A DNA stretch of 5,301 nt from Fidelibacterota bacterium (GCA_003527965.1 DPVY01000206.1:1-5301), one strand, 5' to 3'; shown: positions 1 to 5,301, counted from the stretch's first letter. The notes: generated by a model not told the origin, from the sequence alone. Made by a program: numbers and translations.

Positions 1-16
1 AACCCCTGCCGGGGTT
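1..16. repeat. Perfect GC-rich hairpin at the contig edge
   Basis: Bases 1-6 (AACCCC) are exactly complementary to bases 11-16 (GGGGTT) around a TGCC loop. No T-tract follows, so it is not a convincing rho-independent terminator by itself. It may be the second half of a larger repeat or a terminator whose start is off the window. Contigs often break at repeated hairpins, which would fit its position at base 1. Confidence 0.5.
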
Positions 17-69
17 AATACTGAGATTGCTTAAGCTGACGCCAATACGACTCGTCGGGGCTTCGTTTA

Positions 70-85
70 TCCGGCAGCTGCCGGA
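70..85. repeat. Perfect 16-bp palindrome (REP-like)
   Basis: TCCGGCAGCTGCCGGA reads identically on both strands. As RNA it would form a six-pair stem with an AGCT loop. A T5 run lies ten bases downstream (96-100), too far for a standard terminator. Its form, a CCGGCAGCTGCCGG core flanked by A/T-rich sequence between genes, resembles short dispersed palindromes seen in many FCB-group genomes. That comparison is from memory and only one copy is in the window. Confidence 0.5.
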
Positions 86-180
86 CACTAATCACTTTTT
101 ATCTTATAGAGATTCCTGCTGGGACGAAACCATCAACTATGCATAACAATATAGAATTCTAATTTGGAGACATTACTAAA

Positions 181-213
181 ATGGAGATTTATCTTGAAAA
201 TAAAAGTTTTTAA
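181..213 (+). CDS. Possible ten-codon leader peptide
   Basis: A short frame encoding MEIYLENKSF stops two bases before the ATG of the next gene. It has a better ribosome site than that gene: GGAGA at 166-170, ten bases upstream of its ATG. The following gene has no visible Shine-Dalgarno. Ribosomes terminating at 211-213 could restart at 216, so the mini-ORF may couple translation. It could equally be chance, since ten codons carry no coding statistics. The peptide shows no run of a single amino acid that would suggest attenuation. Confidence 0.22.
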   Translation: MEIYLENKSF

Positions 214-215
214 AT

Positions 216-500
216 ATGTTAGAAAGATTGTCTGATACACATCCGGCGGCAGAGAAATTTCAGATATCGATGCTTCAAAAAGCAAGCGTTGCTAAAAGAG
301 CGTCAATAACAATATCTCTTTCTGAGACTGTGATAAGACTTGCCCGGCGGGCGATCTCAAGAGCCAACCCCGGATTAAGTGAAGAAGATGTAAATTTAAT
401 TTTTGTGGCAAACAATTATGGCAGCGATTTAGCGCAACGTCTTTCCGATTATTTGAAGCAGACCCGCCTGACTTCGTCTTTCGGGCAGGGGCGTAAGTGA
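216..500 (+). CDS. Small helical protein, first gene of a decayed pair
   Basis: A 94-residue soluble, mostly helical protein of unknown function. The segment from about S6 to L80, with the core ANPGLSEEDVNL (50-61) followed by F63 and Y68-G69, resembles a widespread family of small uncharacterised proteins. Their genes often sit directly before a nucleotidyltransferase-like gene ('IGGS' motif proteins); this is from memory, not a search. Such pairs have been suspected of toxin-antitoxin-like behaviour, but no function can be assigned here. Residues 83-94 come from a GC-rich hairpin element and probably do not belong to the original protein, which would have ended near Q82. The ATG at 216 has no Shine-Dalgarno; TTG at 228 (giving an SDTHP start) is an alternative. 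The stop overlaps a GTG that opens the partner remnant. Confidence 0.6.
   Translation: MLERLSDTHPAAEKFQISMLQKASVAKRASITISLSETVIRLARRAISRANPGLSEEDVNLIFVANNYGSDLAQRLSDYLKQTRLTSSFGQGRK
463..489. repeat. GC-rich imperfect hairpin inside the gene end
   Basis: CCCGCCTGA (463-471) pairs with TCGGGCAGG (481-489) across a nine-base loop, with one G-T wobble and one mismatch. It is much more GC-rich than the surrounding gene and lies where the family's conserved region ends. This looks like a dispersed palindromic element that inserted into or next to the 3' end of the small gene. It may also act as an intercistronic RNA stem. Only one copy is present, so its repeat status is inferred. Confidence 0.45.
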
Positions 501-556
501 AAAATCCGGTCATTTTAATAGCAATGGAGCCTGTTATAAAAACATTTGTAAAATAA
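497..556 (+). pseudogene. Truncated N-terminus of nucleotidyltransferase-like partner
   Basis: A GTG start at 497 overlaps the TGA of the upstream gene (GTGA), the usual arrangement for translationally coupled pairs. The frame encodes MKNPVILIAMEPVIKTFVK and then stops at TAA 554-556. This matches how I recall the partner proteins beginning: M-x-NP, a hydrophobic stretch, then VI-x-x-F, just before the Tyr-x-Ile-Gly-Gly-Ser nucleotidyltransferase motif. Nothing after the stop, in any frame, resumes that motif; the DNA becomes A/T-rich and then gcvPB begins. The rest of the gene, normally over 100 codons, is therefore missing. The 19-residue match is short, so a chance mini-ORF is possible. 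Confidence 0.4.
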
Positions 557-559
557 AAA

Positions 560-565
560 TATAAT
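560..565 (+). promoter_or_regulatory. Possible -10 box upstream of gcvPB
   Basis: A perfect TATAAT lies in an A/T-rich stretch 34 bases before the preferred gcvPB start, which would put transcription start near 572 and leave room for the Shine-Dalgarno at 588-594. There is no recognisable -35 hexamer at normal spacing. The overlapping TATAATTTG is also close to, but one base off, the Bacteroidota-type TAnnTTTG box. In A/T-rich DNA such strings occur by chance. Confidence 0.28.
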
Positions 566-587
566 TTGAATTATGAAAAAAGTTTAT

Positions 588-594
588 GAGGGAG
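588..594 (+). promoter_or_regulatory. Shine-Dalgarno that decides the gcvPB start
   Basis: GAGGGAG lies five bases before ATG 600. The upstream in-frame ATG at 573 is preceded only by A/T-rich sequence with no ribosome site, and its extra nine codons do not resemble the family's N-terminus. Start 600 is therefore preferred. Confidence 0.7.
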
Positions 595-599
595 ATGTG

Positions 600-2042
600 A
601 TGGAGAAATTAATTTTTGATTATTCTTCAAAAGGAAAAAGTGGCGTTTCGCTACCGCCAAAATCTGCCGAAGAAAAGGCTATTGAGGAGTATATTCCCAA
701 ATCGTTATTACGGAAATCGGAGCTTAATCTGCCGGAAGTCAGTGAGCCGGAAGTTGTTCGGCATTTCACCAATCTTTCATCGATGAATCATCATTTGGAT
801 AAGGGATTTTATCCTCTCGGTTCCTGTACCATGAAATATAATCCGAAAATAAACGATAAGGTCGCCGGTTTACCGGGTTTTGCCGATATTCATCCTTTTC
901 AACCTGAATCTACAACCCAGGGTGCGCTGGAACTGATGTATGATCTTGAAAAGATGCTCTGTGCGATCACGGGTATGCATTCGGCGACGCTTCAACCGGC
1001 AGCCGGATCTCACGGAGAATTAACCGGCGTAATGATAATGAAGAAATATTTTGAAAGCAAAGGTGAACAACGTAAATATATACTAATCCCTGATTCGGCG
1101 CACGGCACAAATCCTTCCAGCGCCTGTTCGGCGAATTTTCAAACCCTCCCTCTGAAATCCAATGAACGAGGTTGTCTCGATATTGACGATTTGAGAGCAA
1201 AGATGAATGCAGAAGTTGCCGGATTAATGATTACCAACCCCAATACGTTGGGTCTTTTTGAAGAAGAAGTTGAACAGATTGTAGAAATAGTTCACCAATA
1301 TGACGGACTCGTTTATATGGATGGAGCCAATTTAAACGCACTGTTGGGTATAACTCGTCCCGGCGATATGGGATTTGATATTACTCATATTAATCTGCAC
1401 AAGACCTTTGCGACGCCTCATGGCGGCGGTGGACCCGGCAGTGGTCCGATCGCGGTCGTTGAAAAATTGTCAAAATTTCTGCCGGTTCCACGGGTTGTAA
1501 AGGATGGAACAGATTTTAAACTTTCCGATAACTTTCCCGAATCGATTGGCAAAGTCTTGGGATTGTACGGCAACTTTGGCGTCATGGTTAGAGCGTACGT
1601 ATACATCTCACTGCTCGGTGTAGAGGGAATAAAATCGGTATCGCGAAATGCCATATTAAATGCAAATTATCTACGTGTGAAACTGGCGGATAGGTTTTTG
1701 GTGCCCTACAACCGGGTATGCATGCATGAGTTCGTTGCTTCCGGCGATAATCATCGTCAATTAGGTATTAAGACTCTTGATATTGCCAAGCGGTTGTTGG
1801 ATTTTGGGATACATGCTCCGACGATCTACTTTCCTCTGATTGTGAAAGAAGCCATTATGGTCGAACCGACGGAAACAGAGAGCAAGCAGGCTCTGGATAA
1901 ATTTGTTGAGGCGATGTTGACGATCGATAAAGAGGCACATGAAAACCCGGAAAGACTCCACGAGGCGCCCCTTACTACACCGGTTCGAAGGCTGAATGAG
2001 TTGAAGGCTAATAAGGACCTGAATATTTGTTGGGGGAAATAA
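600..2042 (+). CDS. gcvPB: Glycine dehydrogenase (decarboxylating) subunit 2, P-protein beta subunit
   Basis: This PLP enzyme subunit pairs with GcvPA to decarboxylate glycine and pass the aminomethyl group to the lipoyl arm of GcvH, the first step of the cytoplasmic glycine cleavage system. The preferred start gives 480 residues, the normal length for a stand-alone beta subunit. Visible family landmarks (numbered from base 600) are an N-terminus ending in GVSLPP, the YPLGSCTMKYNP block, PAAGSHGELTG (133-143), HGTNPSSA from 168, MDGANLNALLG, and the PLP-binding lysine K268 in NLHKTFATPHGGGGPGSGP. The C-terminal domain retains CMHEFV, HAPTIYFPL and EPTETES. No catalytic residue appears lost. 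It starts a probable operon, with ridA 26 bases downstream. GcvPA, GcvT and GcvH genes are absent from the window, so they must lie elsewhere if the system is functional. Confidence 0.96.
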   Translation: MEKLIFDYSSKGKSGVSLPPKSAEEKAIEEYIPKSLLRKSELNLPEVSEPEVVRHFTNLSSMNHHLDKGFYPLGSCTMKYNPKINDKVAGLPGFADIHPFQPESTTQGALELMYDLEKMLCAITGMHSATLQPAAGSHGELTGVMIMKKYFESKGEQRKYILIPDSAHGTNPSSACSANFQTLPLKSNERGCLDIDDLRAKMNAEVAGLMITNPNTLGLFEEEVEQIVEIVHQYDGLVYMDGANLNALLGITRPGDMGFDITHINLHKTFATPHGGGGPGSGPIAVVEKLSKFLPVPRVVKDGTDFKLSDNFPESIGKVLGLYGNFGVMVRAYVYISLLGVEGIKSVSRNAILNANYLRVKLADRFLVPYNRVCMHEFVASGDNHRQLGIKTLDIAKRLLDFGIHAPTIYFPLIVKEAIMVEPTETESKQALDKFVEAMLTIDKEAHENPERLHEAPLTTPVRRLNELKANKDLNICWGK

Positions 2043-2056
2043 ATATAATTTTGGGC

Positions 2057-2061
2057 AGAGG
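2057..2061 (+). promoter_or_regulatory. Shine-Dalgarno that decides the ridA start
   Basis: AGAGG lies seven bases before ATG 2069. An in-frame ATG at 2027 sits inside the end of gcvPB and would add 14 residues not seen in RidA proteins, so 2069 is preferred. Confidence 0.7.
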
Positions 2062-2068
2062 TAAAGAT

Positions 2069-2452
2069 ATGAGTCGCAAAGTAATCAGCACTAAAAATGC
2101 TCCCAAGGCAGTCGGACCTTATAGTCAGGCTATAGTGTCTAATGGATTTGTTTTTACTGCAGGTCAAATTCCAATCAATCCCGCCTCGGGAAAGATTGAA
2201 ACTACCGACTTCAAAGCACAGGTTCGCCAGGATTTGGAAAATTTATCCCAGGTCATGGAAGCAGCCGGCAGCAGTATGCAAAATATTGTAAAACTGACCG
2301 TATTTATGACGGACCTTGCGGAATTTTCGAAATTGAACGACGTTTTTATGGAAATATTTCCTGATAATCAACCCGCCCGATCAGCAGTTCAGGTCAGCCG
2401 GCTTCCCCTGGATGCTTTGGTAGAAATCGAAGCCGTGGCAACATTGGAGTAA
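2069..2452 (+). CDS. ridA: RidA family 2-iminobutanoate/2-iminopropanoate deaminase
   Basis: A 127-residue YjgF/YER057c/UK114 family protein. Characterised RidA enzymes are cytoplasmic trimers that hydrolyse reactive enamines and imines, such as 2-aminoacrylate released by PLP-dependent serine/threonine dehydratases, and so protect other PLP enzymes. The length is exactly typical. Key positions are visible: Y18 in AVGPYSQA, G32 in TAGQIP, the signature PARSAVQVSRLP with R104 (the substrate-carboxylate arginine, R105 in E. coli), and E119 in ALVEIEAVA. All features of a true RidA, rather than the divergent Rid2-7 groups, appear present, though subgroup was judged by eye. It lies between gcvPB and the lipid kinase, and its 3' end contains that gene's ribosome site. 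Confidence 0.95.
   Translation: MSRKVISTKNAPKAVGPYSQAIVSNGFVFTAGQIPINPASGKIETTDFKAQVRQDLENLSQVMEAAGSSMQNIVKLTVFMTDLAEFSKLNDVFMEIFPDNQPARSAVQVSRLPLDALVEIEAVATLE
2446..2449 (+). promoter_or_regulatory. Shine-Dalgarno supporting a TTG start
   Basis: GGAG within the last codons of ridA lies seven bases before TTG 2457. It supports the non-ATG start of the lipid kinase, since the next in-frame ATG (about residue 24) would remove the nucleotide-binding NPAAGRG motif. Confidence 0.65.
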
Positions 2453-2456
2453 TATA

Positions 2457-3341
2457 TTGACACGAAAATTTGCAGTAATTGTTAACCCGGCGGCAGGACG
2501 GGGACACACCCTTAAACATCTGCCCATGTTGAAAGAGATCACCGATCAAACAAGTCATAAATTCGATTACTACTATACCCGGGAGCCCTTTCATGCTGCC
2601 CGTATATCCGACAAAATTCACCGGGAATATGACGCCGTAATCGCCTATGGCGGAGATGGAACAGCCAACGAAGTGATGAATGGTCTTGCAGGTACCACAA
2701 CCCCTTTTGGAATTATCCCCGACGGCACCGGTAATGATTTTGCCCGCAGTATAGCCGTGACCAGGAATCTTCAGAAAGCGGTGGATATAATCATTGATTA
2801 TAAGATACGTCTTATGGATCTGGGTACAATTGGAGAGAGGGTTTTTCTAAACGCTGTCGGAATAGGTTTTGACGGCTTTGTCAATTACCGCAATAAGAAA
2901 GTAAAAATTCTTAAAGGCAGTCTTTCATACCTTTATGCCGTTCTGTCCAGTTTAACCCTTTGGAAAGCGATCCCGATTAAAATCGAAATAGACGGAATAA
3001 TATTAGGGCAAGGGCATTCATTTTTACTCGCAATAGGGAATGGCTGGAGCGTTGGCGGCGGGCTCAAACTCACTCCACAGGCGTCAATTCACGACAGTGT
3101 TTTTGATATTTGCCACATTTCCGATATACCGATTTGGAAAATCATCTTGAATTTTGCCCGTCTTAAAAACGGTACGGTTGATGTCGTGAAGGAAGTTACC
3201 TTGCGCAAGGGAAGTAAAATTAACGTAAAAAGCGATTATCCACTCCCTGTTCACTTTGACGGCGAATTATATGATGCCAATGCTAAAGAGATAGAGATTT
3301 CCATTGTCCCGCAATCTGCATTTGTTATCGGCGGATGGTAA
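2457..3341 (+). CDS. YegS/DagK-family lipid (diacylglycerol) kinase
   Basis: A 294-residue member of the diacylglycerol/sphingosine-kinase-like family, which phosphorylates a lipid alcohol such as diacylglycerol with ATP at the inner face of the membrane. In bacteria it recycles diacylglycerol to phosphatidate or acts on related lipids. Visible motifs, in order, are VNPAAGRG (9-16), YGGDGTANEV (64-73, the GGDGT nucleotide site), PDGTGNDFARS (88-98), NAVGIGFDGF (about 134-143) and a C-terminal HFDGE segment, where the family's catalytic aspartate is expected. Length is normal and the frame is intact. No membrane helix is evident, as usual for soluble DgkB/YegS proteins. It begins at TTG four bases after ridA, so translational coupling is likely. 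The exact lipid substrate cannot be read from sequence. Confidence 0.92.
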   Translation: MTRKFAVIVNPAAGRGHTLKHLPMLKEITDQTSHKFDYYYTREPFHAARISDKIHREYDAVIAYGGDGTANEVMNGLAGTTTPFGIIPDGTGNDFARSIAVTRNLQKAVDIIIDYKIRLMDLGTIGERVFLNAVGIGFDGFVNYRNKKVKILKGSLSYLYAVLSSLTLWKAIPIKIEIDGIILGQGHSFLLAIGNGWSVGGGLKLTPQASIHDSVFDICHISDIPIWKIILNFARLKNGTVDVVKEVTLRKGSKINVKSDYPLPVHFDGELYDANAKEIEISIVPQSAFVIGGW

Positions 3342-3377
3342 GTTTAACCGGCTAATCTTAAAATATTTTATTTGTTA

Positions 3378-3965
3378 ATGGACTTTCAAGCAGGTGATAA
3401 AATAAAATTATTCCGAAACGCTATTATAACGGGTTATATTGTCTTGCTCCTCTTAATGAGTCCTGCAACGCTCGGATCTGAAAAATATAAGGTCGATAGT
3501 ATACGTGTCGTATCACCCCGGGCAGCGCTGATAAGATCTGCCATAATTCCGGGTTGGGGACAACTTTATGTCCGAAAACCGCTTAAAGCGGCAATATACG
3601 TGTCTCTTGAGGCGTACCATATTTACAGGACGATCGAATACAATTCAATTTATCAATATATCAAAGATACGAAAGAGTCCATTGGTGTTGTTGCCTGGAA
3701 TGGTTTGAATGAGGCGGAGAAGAAAGAGCAGGTAAAAATAGTTACAGGGTATGATTTATCATTAAATACATGGAGACCCCGCGAAAAACGCAATAAGTAC
3801 GCCTGGTGGTGTTTTGGAATTTATATAATTGGGATGTTAGATGCCTACGTTGACGCTCATTTATATAATTTCCCGAGTGATAATATTGAATTATCTATGG
3901 ATACTCAAGCAAAGAGTGTTGGAATAGATATTTCCTTTAATTTTAGGGGGTTAAATGGAAATTAA
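3378..3965 (+). CDS. DUF5683-like exported or membrane-associated protein
   Basis: A 195-residue protein of unknown function. It has an N-terminal signal-like segment (basic 8-13, hydrophobic core about 16-27, then small residues to G33). The DUF5683-type block SPRAALIRSAIIPGWGQLY (46-64) follows, then a hydrophobic stretch (about 69-83). A central polar region precedes a second hydrophobic segment (141-154) running into DAYVDAHLYNF (155-165). The PGxGQLY and DAYVDAHL motifs are those I associate with this family, common in FCB-group bacteria. The tail ends in alternating hydrophobic residues (about 179-190) that could form a beta strand. No Shine-Dalgarno is visible before ATG 3378; an in-frame TTG at 3372 is an alternative start, and ATG 3456 is unlikely because it would remove the signal segment. 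It overlaps the transporter gene by 11 bases. Confidence 0.75.
   Translation: MDFQAGDKIKLFRNAIITGYIVLLLLMSPATLGSEKYKVDSIRVVSPRAALIRSAIIPGWGQLYVRKPLKAAIYVSLEAYHIYRTIEYNSIYQYIKDTKESIGVVAWNGLNEAEKKEQVKIVTGYDLSLNTWRPREKRNKYAWWCFGIYIIGMLDAYVDAHLYNFPSDNIELSMDTQAKSVGIDISFNFRGLNGN
3945..3950 (+). promoter_or_regulatory. Shine-Dalgarno of the transporter gene
   Basis: AGGGGG lies four bases before ATG 3955, within the last codons of the DUF5683-like gene. It confirms the start and the 11-base overlap. Confidence 0.65.
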
Positions 3966-5238
3966 ACGCGAGCAATGGGGCTCAAGACTTGGATTTATTC
4001 TTGCCGCCGCCGGCTCTGCCGTGGGCTTGGGCAATATCTGGAAATTTCCTTATTTAGTCGGTGAAAACGGCGGTGCAGCTTTTATAGTCCTCTATCTGAT
4101 ATGTATCGTTCTGGTGGGGCTTCCTGTAGTTATCGCGGAAATATTAATTGGACGTACCGCTCAAAAAAACCCGGTTGGAAGTTTCAGAGAGCTATCAAAA
4201 GGAAATCCATTCTGGATAGCAGTTGGCGGACTTGGTGTTATTACAGGTTTTTTAATTCTCTCTTATTACAATGTCATCGCCGGTTGGAGTTTGGGCTATG
4301 TCATCGAATCAATAAAGGGCAGCTTCCGTCAATTCAATGATCCTGAATCGGCCGGTCAGCTATTTAATTCCTTGTCGTCACAACCATACTGGACACTGAC
4401 TTTTCATGCGGCTTTTATGATACTGACGGTTGCAATAATCTATGCCGGTGTAACAAAAGGGATCGAAAGGGCCAGTAAATTTATGATGCCGATGCTGCTT
4501 TTTTTAATTATCGTGCTGGTTATCAGAGGAATTACCCTTAATGGTGCCGGAGAGGGTGTTCGGTACTTACTGAAAGCCGATTTTTCCGCTATTTCAGGGA
4601 AAACTTTTATGATCGCTTTAGGGCAGGCGTTCTTTTCGCTTAGTTTGGGTATGGGAGCATTATTGACTTACGGCAGTTATATGTCGAAAAATGAAAATAT
4701 TCCCAATAGCGCCTTGAGTATTGTCTTTCTCGATACTTTAATAGCAATTCTGGCAGGGTTTATGATTTTTCCGGCTGTTTTTGCCATGGGGCTGAAACCG
4801 GCTCAGGGGCCGTCACTTATTTTTAATGTTTTACCCGTGATGTTTAATGCCATTCCGGGTGGCTATATTTTTCGTATTGTTTTCTTTTTATTGCTTTCAA
4901 TGGCTGCCCTGACATCAACAATATCACTTTTGGAAGTCATTACAACTTTTGTTGTAGATGAATTCAATTTCAGCCGGAAAAAGGTATCGGTAATATTAGG
5001 AGGGATCGTATTTTTAATTGGCGTTCCCAGCGCGATGTCCTTTTGCGGTTGGCAAAAATTTACAATTTTTGGTCTGACATGTTTTGGATTAGTTGATTTT
5101 ATTTCTGCTAATATCTTTTTACCTTTAGGTGGTATTTTTATTGCGCTGTTTGTCGGTTGGTTCTGGGGAACAAGGAAGGCGCTGCCATATTTACTTGAAG
5201 GAACGAAGAATTTCCCCGGAGTTATAACGGCTACCTAG
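3955..5238 (+). CDS. Sodium-dependent amino-acid transporter, NSS (SLC6) family; C-terminus cut by TAG
   Basis: An inner-membrane sodium-coupled symporter of the neurotransmitter:sodium symporter family, whose bacterial members (LeuT, MhsT, TnaT, Tyt1) import amino acids. The 427 residues hold about eleven membrane segments. TM1 carries GSAVGLGNIWKFPY (20-33); aligned by eye, its sodium-site residues G20, A22, V23 and N27 fall at the same numbers as in LeuT. TM2 ends near R67. The unwound TM6 reads GQAFFSLSLGMGALLTYGSY (223-242), with S228 at the LeuT T254 position; D260 replaces LeuT N286, as I recall for MhsT. TM8 has AALTST (317-322), matching LeuT A351/T354/S355. The substrate is not certain, but a neutral or hydrophobic amino acid is likely. 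The frame ends at TAG 5236-5238, just before a twelfth helix encoded in the same frame. Eleven-helix members exist, so the truncated product could still work. Confidence 0.93.
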   Translation: MEIKREQWGSRLGFILAAAGSAVGLGNIWKFPYLVGENGGAAFIVLYLICIVLVGLPVVIAEILIGRTAQKNPVGSFRELSKGNPFWIAVGGLGVITGFLILSYYNVIAGWSLGYVIESIKGSFRQFNDPESAGQLFNSLSSQPYWTLTFHAAFMILTVAIIYAGVTKGIERASKFMMPMLLFLIIVLVIRGITLNGAGEGVRYLLKADFSAISGKTFMIALGQAFFSLSLGMGALLTYGSYMSKNENIPNSALSIVFLDTLIAILAGFMIFPAVFAMGLKPAQGPSLIFNVLPVMFNAIPGGYIFRIVFFLLLSMAALTSTISLLEVITTFVVDEFNFSRKKVSVILGGIVFLIGVPSAMSFCGWQKFTIFGLTCFGLVDFISANIFLPLGGIFIALFVGWFWGTRKALPYLLEGTKNFPGVITAT

Positions 5239-5288
5239 TCAATCCTGATCAAATATGTCGCCCCGGTACTGATTTTACTTATATTTTT
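5239..5288 (+). other. In-frame continuation encoding a likely twelfth membrane helix
   Basis: Directly after the TAG, the transporter's frame stays open to the contig end and reads SILIKYVAPVLILLIF. This closely matches the last helix of bacterial NSS transporters, which typically have a (W/R)-x-L-I-x-Y-V-A-P-x-L-I pattern after the hydrophilic loop. The position of the stop coincides with where tryptophan is common, so TGG to TAG is the simplest change. It may be a real nonsense mutation, a base-call or assembly error close to the contig end, or suppressed in this organism. Confidence 0.6.
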
Positions 5289-5301
5289 AGATCGGAAGAG
5301 C
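5289..5301. other. Illumina adapter remnant at the contig end
   Basis: The last 13 bases, AGATCGGAAGAGC, are identical to the core of the standard Illumina TruSeq read-through adapter. The match ends exactly at the last base of the window. These bases are almost certainly not genomic, and the genuine sequence probably ends at about 5288. Confidence 0.93.

Larger units (their letters stand above)
1..180. other. Palindrome-rich flank without a recognised gene
   Basis: No gene is supported here. The stretch holds two hairpin-forming palindromes (1-16 and 70-85) and an A/T-rich zone (about 138-165) that could include a promoter; the best -10-like string is TATAGA at 150-155, with no good -35 box. 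One plus-strand frame is open from 3 to 146 (47 codons, no start needed if partial), but its translation resembles nothing I know. No tRNA, rRNA or riboswitch fold is apparent. Confidence 0.5.

Noticed and set aside
116..131. Bases ending GGGACGAAAC, similar to the 3' end of some CRISPR repeats
   Set aside because: Only one copy is present, with no spacers and no cas genes, so there is no array.
3..146. A 47-codon plus-strand frame open from the contig edge, possibly the end of an upstream gene
   Set aside because: Its translation matches no family I know, it runs straight through the 16-bp palindrome, and a frame of this length open at an edge is common by chance.
573..599. Longer gcvPB starting at ATG 573 (489 residues)
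   Set aside because: No ribosome site precedes 573 and the extra residues are not family-like; ATG 600 has GAGGGAG five bases upstream.
1718..1727. ATGCATGCAT palindrome in gcvPB
   Set aside because: It encodes conserved residues of the CMHEF motif, so protein coding explains it.
2027..2068. Longer RidA starting at ATG 2027 inside gcvPB
   Set aside because: RidA proteins are about 125-130 residues and begin just before the VISTxxAPxAVGPYSQ block; ATG 2069 has its own Shine-Dalgarno.
3342..3377. Possible terminator or promoter between the lipid kinase and DUF5683-like genes
   Set aside because: The 36-base gap is A/T-rich but has no hairpin followed by T residues and no paired -35/-10 boxes.
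4101..4340. A 79-codon frame inside the transporter gene
   Set aside because: It is in a different frame of a clearly coding, conserved transporter and its product resembles nothing; it is a shadow. The minus-strand frames opposite gcvPB and ridA are rejected for the same reason.

Overview
This 5.3 kb window looks like a complete short metagenomic contig. Its last 13 bases match the common Illumina adapter core, so the right edge is a sequencing artefact. All supported genes are on the plus strand. Gene content, moderate GC and the presence of a DUF5683-type protein suggest a member of the Fibrobacterota-Chlorobi-Bacteroidota (FCB) side of the tree, for example Ignavibacteria, Calditrichota or Neomarinimicrobiota. 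This placement is an inference and only moderately secure.

Left part (1-599): a palindrome-rich stretch without a recognised gene (1-180) is followed by a ten-codon mini-ORF and a small helical protein of unknown function (216-500). A GTG start overlaps the stop of that protein and opens a 19-codon frame. I read this as the surviving N-terminus of its usual partner, a nucleotidyltransferase-like protein. The two-gene module therefore appears decayed, and a GC-rich hairpin element seems to supply the last residues of the first gene.

Right part (600-5301): five closely spaced genes form a probable operon. They are glycine dehydrogenase subunit 2 (gcvPB), the enamine/imine deaminase ridA, a YegS/DagK-type lipid kinase with a TTG start, a DUF5683-like membrane-associated protein, and a sodium-coupled NSS-family amino-acid transporter. 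Gaps are 26, 4 and 36 bases, then an 11-base overlap. Clear Shine-Dalgarno sequences precede gcvPB, ridA, the lipid kinase and the transporter. GcvPB is half of the glycine cleavage P-protein, and its partner GcvPA and the T and H proteins are not here. RidA removes reactive enamines made by PLP enzymes, so gcvPB, ridA and an amino-acid importer make a plausible amino-acid theme. The lipid kinase and DUF5683 protein have no obvious link to it.

The transporter frame stops at an in-frame TAG, but the same frame continues with what reads as the twelfth membrane helix. It is either a premature amber codon, perhaps from Trp TGG, or an error near the contig end. I found no convincing novel system. 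The most interesting points are the decayed two-gene module, the repeat-derived protein tail, and the amber codon beside the adapter.
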